Made by a program: the position numbers and the translations under genes
The notes under the pieces: model-generated
What the model was told of the DNA's origin: nothing
Databases searched by the model: none
The model's input: only the letters and a program-made list of their open reading frames with translations
In this document: piece by piece, positions 1 to 4,318 of the stretch
How positions within the stretch are numbered: position 1 is the first letter of the stretch
Layout of the letters: every line of letters starts with the position of its first letter
Source: Candidatus Omnitrophota bacterium
GTDB taxonomy: Bacteria; Omnitrophota; Gorgyraeia; JABMRN01
DNA: 9,555 nt
Assembly (NCBI GenBank): GCA_028702395.1
Contig: JAQVOV010000053.1
Span: 630 to 10,184, forward strand
Direction of reading: 5' to 3'

Positions 1-225
1 CCATGTAAAATGCTTTCTCCTGTAATTGATGAGTTAGAAAAAGAGTATCAGGGGAAAGTAAAATTCTGCAAAATTAATATTGATGATGCGCATGATATTG
101 CAGGTAAATATTCAATTATGAGCATTCCTACATTGATGGTATTTAAAAAAGGCAAAAAATGTGAGCAGCTTGTCGGTTTTGTACCAAAAGAACATATCCG
201 GCAAATGCTTGACGAAATCATATGA
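1..225 (+). CDS. trxA: Thioredoxin (C-terminal part, 5' end outside window)
   Basis: The frame is open from base 1 and starts P-C-K, the second half of the thioredoxin active site WCGPCK; the first Cys lies outside the window. The visible 74 residues follow the thioredoxin fold: a helix after the active site, the strand VKFCKINID, and the SIPT segment with the cis-proline that packs against the active-site disulfide, then a closing helix. An ATG at base 10 is internal to this domain and not a start. The protein would be a cytoplasmic dithiol reductant. The stop overlaps an ATG of the next gene (ATGA), so the two are probably co-transcribed. Beside a CoA-disulfide/persulfide reductase with a rhodanese domain, it plausibly supplies electrons to persulfide carriers in the same operon (inference). 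Confidence 0.93.
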   Translation, partial: PCKMLSPVIDELEKEYQGKVKFCKINIDDAHDIAGKYSIMSIPTLMVFKKGKKCEQLVGFVPKEHIRQMLDEII

Positions 226-239
226 GAAAGGAATTTGTT

Positions 240-1922
240 GTGAAGAAAAAAAAGGTCGTTATCATAGGCGGTGTTGCTGCCGGCCCAAAAGTAGGTTCTA
301 GGATAATACGTTTAGAACCAGATACAGATGTTACGCTTATAGAAAAAGGAGAGTTCCTTTCATACGCAGGATGCGGTCTACCGTATTACATATCAGGTGT
401 TGTCAAAGAACAAAAAGAACTTATGAGTACACCTGTTGGTACAGTGAGGGATACTGTATTTTTTCAAAGTGTAAAGAATGTGCATGTTTATAATTATACG
501 GAAGCTTTATCAATAGACAGAAATAACAAAAAAGTCAATATAAGAACGCTTAAGACAGGCAAAGAAAAAATACTGGATTATGACATTCTTGTGTTAGCAA
601 CAGGTGCTGCACCTATAAATCCTCCTGTAAAAGGAAGAGAACTAAAAAACATCTTTACTCTTCATGGTGTCGAGGATGCAGAAGGCATAAAAGCATTTTT
701 TTCAGAAAAAAATGCGCAGAACGTAACTATCGTAGGAGGAGGTCTTATAGGTATTGAAATGGCAGAGGCTTTTCATATGCTAGGTGCATGTGTGACAATT
801 GTAGAGAGATTGCCTCAGATATTATCGTTTTTGGATGAGGATATTGCTGTACTTGTTTCAAAACATTTGTTAGAAAAAGGTGTAAAAGTAAAAACAAATA
901 CTACTGTTACTGCTTTTGAAGGTGATGGAAAAGTTGAAAAAGTCGTTACAGATAAAGGTGCTTTTGAAAGTGATATTGTAATTATTGCAGTAGGTGTTCG
1001 TCCTAATGTTATTCTTGCTAAAGAAGCAGGTCTTAATATTGGACAAACCGGGGCAATTGAGGTAAATGAACACATGCAGACAAGTGATCCATCTATTTAT
1101 GCAGCAGGTGATTGTGTTCAAACACGTAATTTGTTAACAGGAAAGATATGTTATATGCCGCTTGGTTCAACAGCCAATAAACAAGGTCGTGTTGCGGCAA
1201 ACAATATTTGCGGAAAAAAAGATGTTTTCTCTGGAGTTCTTAATACAGCTATTTGTAAAGTTTTTGATTATGGGGTTGGAGTAACAGGTCTTTCTGAAAA
1301 GCAAGCTAAAAAGGAAGGATATGATATTGTAACAGTACTCAGTCCTTCGCCTGACAGAGCACATTTTTATCCAACAGCAAAACCCATCATGATGAAGCTT
1401 GTTGTTGAAAAAGAAAGTCGTAAATTGCTTGGTGTGCAGAGCATAGGCTCAGGTGATGTTGATAAAAGAATAGATATTGCTGTTACTGCAATTACTGCAG
1501 GGATGACAATAGATCAGATAGCAAATCTAGATCTTTCCTATGCACCGCCATATTCTCCGGCAATGGATAATATTATTACCTCTGTTAATATTGCGCGTAA
1601 TAAACTTGATGGAATATATGAGGCTATTTCTCCGCAAGAGGTAAAAGAAAAGATAGAGAGAAATGACGACTTTATTTTTCTTGATGTTCGTTCGCCGCAA
1701 GAATATGAGACTATTAAAATTGCTAATACAATGCTTATTCCTTTAGGGAAATTAAGAAAAGAATGTGAGAATTTACCAAAAAACAAGGAGATCATAACCT
1801 TTTGCAAGATTTCTTTAAGAGGGTATGAGGCTGCTTTAATTCTGAAAGCCAGAGGTTTCAGTAATGTAAAAGTAATGGATGGCGGTATAATGATGTGGCC
1901 GTATTCTCTCATACAAAAATAG
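240..1922 (+). CDS. CoA-disulfide/persulfide reductase with C-terminal rhodanese domain
   Basis: FAD- and NAD(P)H-dependent pyridine nucleotide-disulfide oxidoreductase of the CoADR-RHD type (560 aa). Numbering from the GTG at 240: the FAD motif GGVAAG is at 10-15, the single redox Cys of this family (SYAGCGLPYY) is C45, the NAD-binding GGGLIG is at 166-171, the second FAD motif YAAGDC is at about 287-292, and the family Tyr-rich segment SYAPPYS is near 433-439. A rhodanese domain covers about 460-560, with DVRSPQEY and catalytic Cys C522 in CKISLRG. Relatives reduce CoA disulfide or CoA/glutathione persulfides, with rhodanese handling the sulfane sulfur. Start choice: the GTG at 240 has AGAAAGGA seven bases upstream and places the FAD motif as in relatives. 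An in-frame ATG at 222 overlapping trxA has no ribosome site and is the alternative. Confidence 0.93.
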   Translation: MKKKKVVIIGGVAAGPKVGSRIIRLEPDTDVTLIEKGEFLSYAGCGLPYYISGVVKEQKELMSTPVGTVRDTVFFQSVKNVHVYNYTEALSIDRNNKKVNIRTLKTGKEKILDYDILVLATGAAPINPPVKGRELKNIFTLHGVEDAEGIKAFFSEKNAQNVTIVGGGLIGIEMAEAFHMLGACVTIVERLPQILSFLDEDIAVLVSKHLLEKGVKVKTNTTVTAFEGDGKVEKVVTDKGAFESDIVIIAVGVRPNVILAKEAGLNIGQTGAIEVNEHMQTSDPSIYAAGDCVQTRNLLTGKICYMPLGSTANKQGRVAANNICGKKDVFSGVLNTAICKVFDYGVGVTGLSEKQAKKEGYDIVTVLSPSPDRAHFYPTAKPIMMKLVVEKESRKLLGVQSIGSGDVDKRIDIAVTAITAGMTIDQIANLDLSYAPPYSPAMDNIITSVNIARNKLDGIYEAISPQEVKEKIERNDDFIFLDVRSPQEYETIKIANTMLIPLGKLRKECENLPKNKEIITFCKISLRGYEAALILKARGFSNVKVMDGGIMMWPYSLIQK

Positions 1923-1928
1923 GAGGTG
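1921..1928 (+). promoter_or_regulatory. Strong ribosome binding site overlapping upstream stop
   Basis: AGGAGGTG lies five bases before the ATG at 1934 and starts inside the TAG stop of the reductase gene. It decides the start of the 52-aa protein: a longer in-frame reading from 1895 would overlap the rhodanese domain and has no such site. Confidence 0.85.
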
Positions 1929-1933
1929 TAAAG

Positions 1934-2092
1934 ATGAAGTTATTGATAGGAGTTGTTTTAGGAGCAGTGATAGGCGCTGTAATAGGATATGTAGGGAAAT
2001 GTACAACAGGAACATGTCCTCTTACAAGCAATCCATATTTAGGTGCATTTTTTGGTGCTGTTATAGGAATTTTGGCTGTTTCTTTGAAATAA
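1934..2092 (+). CDS. DUF6132 family small membrane protein
   Basis: A 52-aa protein with two Gly/Ala/Val/Ile-rich hydrophobic segments (about residues 3-19 and 32-49). Between them is a polar turn carrying the hallmark KCTTGTCPLTSNP, with Cys at 22 and 27. This arrangement is what I recall of the DUF6132 family, which has no known function. It is probably an inner-membrane hairpin, with the Cys pair near one membrane face. Its position between a persulfide reductase and DsrE/cupin genes suggests a role in thiol or sulfur handling at the membrane, but that is inference from context only. Separated from the upstream gene by 11 bases, so in the same operon. Confidence 0.85.
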   Translation: MKLLIGVVLGAVIGAVIGYVGKCTTGTCPLTSNPYLGAFFGAVIGILAVSLK

Positions 2093-2119
2093 TTGTATTT
2101 TAAAAAGGAGGTTTTATTT

Positions 2120-2449
2120 ATGAATATTTTTGAAAATATACCGTATAACATCGAAAAAATGGGAAATCGAAAAGTTGCTGATCAAAATGATATTTTGATA
2201 ATGCAGATAGCATTGAAACCCGGGCAGATAGTTCCTTTACATAAGGCAAATTCTAATGTACATCTGTTGATCTTGAAAGGTGAGCTTATAGTTGAGCTTG
2301 ACAGTGTTGATAGGAAAGCTAAAGAAGGGGATCTTTTGCCTGTTAAATATTTAACACCAATGACCATAAAAAATATTGGATCCTGTGATGCTACGTTTTT
2401 GGTGTTAAAAACACCTAATCCAAGTCAGATAAATAAGGAGAAATTATAA
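2120..2449 (+). CDS. Small cupin-domain protein
   Basis: A 109-aa single-domain protein. The segment around residues 35-65 (LKPGQIVPLHKANSNVHLLILKGELIVELD) fits cupin motif 1, with two His nine residues apart and a Gly closing the strand. The later part (KEGDLLPVKYLTPMTIKN, about 70-87) fits motif 2, but the metal-binding His of motif 2 is absent. Metal binding may therefore be weak or lost. The start is the ATG at 2120, behind AAGGAGG; an in-frame ATG at 2093 lacks a ribosome site. The stop overlaps the next ATG by one base (TAATG), so it is translationally coupled to the DsrE-like gene. The substrate is unknown; the operon suggests a sensor or binder in sulfur/redox metabolism. Confidence 0.85.
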   Translation: MNIFENIPYNIEKMGNRKVADQNDILIMQIALKPGQIVPLHKANSNVHLLILKGELIVELDSVDRKAKEGDLLPVKYLTPMTIKNIGSCDATFLVLKTPNPSQINKEKL

Positions 2450-2769
2450 TGAAAATAGGAATTGTTATTTCAAGCAATGATGCAGAGACGTGCTGGAATG
2501 CTTTAAGGTATGGTAATTTTGCGCTTAGTAAAAATGATGAAGTAAAAATATTTTTCATGGGAAAAGGTGTTGAATACCAGAAAATAAGTACTGATAAGTT
2601 CAATACGGTAAAACAGGCAGAACAGATCATAGATATGGGCGGGAAAATCTATGCTTGCGGAAGCTGTATTAAATCTCGAGAGCAGGAAAGTTCACAAATG
2701 TGCCCTATCTCTACAATGAACGATATGTACGAGATCATTAACGAAAGCGACAAAATAGTTACCTTTTAA
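2449..2769 (+). CDS. DsrE-like sulfur carrier protein
   Basis: A 106-aa protein with the DsrE/DsrF/YchN-like fold: an N-terminal strand (MKIGIVISS), a helix with W-N-A-L-R-Y-G-N-F-A, the strand EVKIFFMGKGVE, and a late Cys motif Y-A-C-G-S-C with C70 and C73, plus C85. DsrE-family proteins carry sulfane sulfur as a persulfide on the conserved Cys of this region. It is the last gene of the run from trxA to here; a rhodanese-type donor and a persulfide reductase are in the same operon, so a relay rhodanese to DsrE-like protein to acceptor is plausible (inference). AAGGAG precedes the ATG at normal spacing. No clear terminator follows directly. Confidence 0.87.
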   Translation: MKIGIVISSNDAETCWNALRYGNFALSKNDEVKIFFMGKGVEYQKISTDKFNTVKQAEQIIDMGGKIYACGSCIKSREQESSQMCPISTMNDMYEIINESDKIVTF

Positions 2770-2814
2770 GAAGCCAACTTGGGCATAGGACAGACCTCTT
2801 TTTTATAGCTTGAT

Positions 2815-2865
2815 CTCGGGACACACATAGGAATCAGTTTGCCCATTGGATAGGTGTGTCCCGAG
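2815..2865. repeat. Inverted repeat, 12-bp arms (CTCGGGACACAC)
   Basis: Perfect 12-bp arms at 2815-2826 and 2854-2865 are separated by 27 bases. No T-run follows, so it is not a typical intrinsic terminator, though it lies 45 bases after the dsrE-like stop and could protect the transcript end. The GGGACAC core returns on the opposite strand at 3107-3113, suggesting a repeat family. Confidence 0.75.
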
Positions 2866-2872
2866 AAACCAA

Positions 2873-2892
2873 GGGCGCCTCACGAGGCGCCC
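2873..2892. repeat. GC-rich palindrome, 9-bp arms (GGGCGCCTC)
   Basis: GGGCGCCTC (2873-2881) and its exact complement (2884-2892) are separated by only two bases. It is strongly GC-rich in an AT-rich setting. On the - strand it reads GTAGGGGCGCCTC, similar to dispersed GTAGGGGC palindromes I recall from uncultured bacterial genomes. Confidence 0.7.
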
Positions 2893-2915
2893 CTACAAAA
2901 TCTATTCAGAACGTT

Positions 2916-2961
2916 ACAAAAGCTCGACCACGGTAAACCCTATTTAATATCGAGCTTTTGT
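2916..2961. repeat. Inverted repeat, 12-bp arms (ACAAAAGCTCGA)
   Basis: Perfect 12-bp arms at 2916-2927 and 2950-2961 enclose a 22-base loop. The right arm ends in TTTTGTT, too short a T-run for a confident terminator call. Confidence 0.7.
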
Positions 2962-2966
2962 TCTAA

Positions 2967-2993
2967 GCAAATTCCCTCGGTGGGGGAATTTGC
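2967..2993. repeat. Inverted repeat, 10-bp arms (GCAAATTCCC)
   Basis: Perfect 10-bp arms at 2967-2976 and 2984-2993 enclose a 7-base loop. It follows the preceding hairpin by five bases, making the fourth palindrome in under 180 bases. Confidence 0.7.
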
Positions 2994-3134
2994 GGTCTCG
3001 AAAAAACAATTTTATTCCGCTATTTTTTTGAAGCAATCTTTTAAGGGCAGGCAGACACAATACACATTACACATTGACTCATGACACAACGCACAACACA
3101 TCAGGGGTGTCCCAATAAATCCCCAAAATTTAAG
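2994..3134. other. Gene-free stretch with CA-rich segment
   Basis: This completes the roughly 400-base gap between 2770 and 3168. Bases about 3054-3102 are rich in ACAC/CACA steps (low complexity). GGGGTGTCCC at 3104-3113 resembles the right arm of the 2815-2865 inverted repeat. An open frame from 2854 to 3084 runs through all the palindromes and has no ribosome site or protein-like composition, so I do not call a gene. Confidence 0.5.
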
Positions 3135-3163
3135 TTGCAGACAGATCTGTTTTGAAGTAAAAT
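3135..3163 (+). promoter_or_regulatory. Putative promoter with palindromic spacer, near-leaderless start
   Basis: TTGCAG (3135-3140), 17-base spacer, TAAAAT (3158-3163). Transcription would start about base 3170, at or next to the ATG at 3169, giving a leaderless message; no ribosome site is visible before the ATG. The spacer contains the perfect 10-bp palindrome ACAGATCTGT (3141-3150), a possible operator. Confidence 0.45.
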
Positions 3164-3168
3164 AAGCC

Positions 3169-3546
3169 ATGATAGAATTTAAAGTCAATAATGATCACAC
3201 TGCAATAGTGATAACTTTCAAAGATTCTGTTGATGCTAAGCAGACAGAACAACTGCACGATAGTCTTCAAAATATAATACCTAAACTCAAACGGGGATTC
3301 AAACTTTTAACAGACCTGTCTTTTATGGAAAAAATGGATATTGATGCTCATTTGTCTATTGAGAAATTGATGCAATTGTGTAACCAATGTAAAGTTTCAC
3401 AGATAATCAGAATAATTCCTGATACGAGTAAAGATGTGGGATTTAATATCATGTCTATGATGAACTATTCTCCCAATGTCAATATTGTTACTTATAGATC
3501 AACAGAAGAAGCATTGAAAGCCATGTTCTTGAAAGATAATATATAA
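3169..3546 (+). CDS. STAS-like (SpoIIAA-fold) hypothetical protein
   Basis: A 125-aa soluble protein without signal peptide or membrane segments. The pattern of strand (EFKVNNDHTAIVITF), helix (QTEQLHDSLQNIIPKL), strand (KLLTDL, about 45-50), helix (SIEKLMQLCNQC), strand (QIIRIIPD, about 78-85) and closing strand/helix (VNIVTYRSTEEALKAMF) fits a STAS/anti-sigma-antagonist-like alpha/beta fold. A Ser/Thr equivalent to the SpoIIAA phosphosite is not obvious, so a phospho-switch role is not supported. The gene stands alone between two long gaps, and codon use resembles its neighbours. Cys 71 and Cys 74 lie in the middle helix. Function unknown; the fold assignment is moderate, the coding call good. 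Confidence 0.75.
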   Translation: MIEFKVNNDHTAIVITFKDSVDAKQTEQLHDSLQNIIPKLKRGFKLLTDLSFMEKMDIDAHLSIEKLMQLCNQCKVSQIIRIIPDTSKDVGFNIMSMMNYSPNVNIVTYRSTEEALKAMFLKDNI

Positions 3547-3829
3547 TAATACATATTTAAAAGTTTTCCACAAAAGTTCATTCTCCATTTTACAAAATTA
3601 AAAGCCACCTTGATCGTTTTTTTAGAAAAGAACTTATTTTTTAAGTAATATCTGCGCTCAAAGGTCTTTGTTTATAGAGCGATCTGTATTTTTATCATAG
3701 ATGCATAAAAAAGGCCCAAATACCTATATTTTAATTTAAAAATTTATATGAAAAAATAAAGAGGTTAATTAAAAATAGATAAAATGAGGATATGCAACAT
3801 AATACCTTTTAATTTGTTGCAGAAATGAC
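3547..3829. other. AT-rich gene-free spacer
   Basis: First part of a 418-base gap. I see no reading frame with a ribosome site and no tRNA-like structure. Weak inverted repeats exist (CGCTC at 3655-3659 with GAGCG at 3677-3681; ACTTA/TAAGT around 3632-3646) but no convincing terminator for the STAS-like gene. Confidence 0.5.
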
Positions 3830-3881
3830 TTGACTTAGAAGTATTAAAGTGATATATGTGTTTTTATATAAGCATGTTGCA
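3793..3881. promoter_or_regulatory. Three TGTTGCA elements around the promoter (candidate operators)
   Basis: TGCAACA at 3793-3799 faces TGTTGCA at 3815-3821, forming a 7-bp inverted repeat just upstream of the -35 box. A third copy, TGTTGCA, is at 3875-3881, just after the predicted transcription start. The outer copies extend to ATGCAACAT and ATGTTGCAA. This layout suits autoregulation by the ArsR-type protein, but no binding is demonstrated. Confidence 0.4.
3830..3858 (+). promoter_or_regulatory. Sigma70-like promoter of the arsR-kamA operon
   Basis: TTGACT (3830-3835), exactly 17 bases, TATATG (3853-3858), with a TGn extension just before the -10 box. Transcription would start about 3865, giving a leader of roughly 100 bases before the ATG at 3965. 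It is the best promoter in the 418-base gap. Confidence 0.65.
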
Positions 3882-3920
3882 ATATGTGAATATACGAATA
3901 TGTGTATATGTGAATATGTG
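3881..3920 (+). repeat. Five tandem 8-bp units (AATATGTG)
   Basis: Five head-to-tail units: AATATGTG, AATATACG, AATATGTG, TATATGTG, AATATGTG, ending in a partial AATGTTG. Three units are identical and two differ by one or two bases. The array lies between the predicted transcription start and the arsR start codon, so it would be in the leader or act as a multi-site operator. Confidence 0.8.
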
Positions 3921-3964
3921 AATGTTGATTGGCTAACTTATTAGCTTGAAAAAAGGGAGTATAT

Positions 3965-4318
3965 ATGGATGTTTTAATGCTTCAGAAAACAATGAAACTG
4001 CTAGCAGATAAAACCCGACTGCGAATTCTTTTTATCATTTATAAACAAGAAGTAATGGTAAAAGATATTTGTCAGGTTTTAGAGATCAATCAACCAACAG
4101 TGTCACGGCATTTAGCGAAGCTTAGAATGTTAGGGATCATAGTGGACAGGCGTGAAGGCAATGCGATCTATTATCATATAGATAATGATAGAGAACATTT
4201 TAGGGTGATTGAAGTTATTATGGATGAGTGTAAAAATATTGAAATATTCAAGATGGATATTGAAAAATTCAACGCGTTATCTGATGAAAAAACAGAAAGG
4301 GGAGCTAATAATGAGTGA
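3965..4318 (+). CDS. ArsR/SmtB-family winged-helix repressor
   Basis: A 117-aa dimeric DNA-binding regulator. LADKTRLRILFIIY (13-26) and the helix-turn-helix VKDICQVLEINQPTVSRHLAKLRMLGIIVDRREGNAIYY (32-70) with its beta-wing match ArsR closely. Aligned to E. coli ArsR, the As(III) ligands Cys32 and Cys34 are replaced by Met31 and Lys33; only the Cys37 equivalent (C36) remains. C89 lies in the C-terminal helix. It is thus unlikely to be an arsenite sensor; another metal, a redox or sulfur signal, or a metabolite are all open. AAAGGGAG precedes the ATG. It is the first gene of the operon, overlaps the aminomutase start by eight bases, and probably represses its own promoter (inference from family and layout). 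Confidence 0.92.
   Translation: MDVLMLQKTMKLLADKTRLRILFIIYKQEVMVKDICQVLEINQPTVSRHLAKLRMLGIIVDRREGNAIYYHIDNDREHFRVIEVIMDECKNIEIFKMDIEKFNALSDEKTERGANNE

Noticed and set aside
2854..3084. 76-codon open frame on the + strand
   Set aside because: It runs through four palindromes, has no ribosome site and has an implausible composition.
2770..3168. Insertion sequence
   Set aside because: No transposase reading frame and no target-site duplication that I could identify; only palindromes remain, so a mobile origin is left as a hypothesis.
3881..3920. CRISPR array
   Set aside because: Units are 8 bp and contiguous with no spacers; this is a simple tandem repeat.
4209..4310. Longer N-terminus for the aminomutase fusion
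   Set aside because: The extra 34 codons lie inside the ArsR coding sequence, while a strong ribosome site precedes the ATG at 4311.
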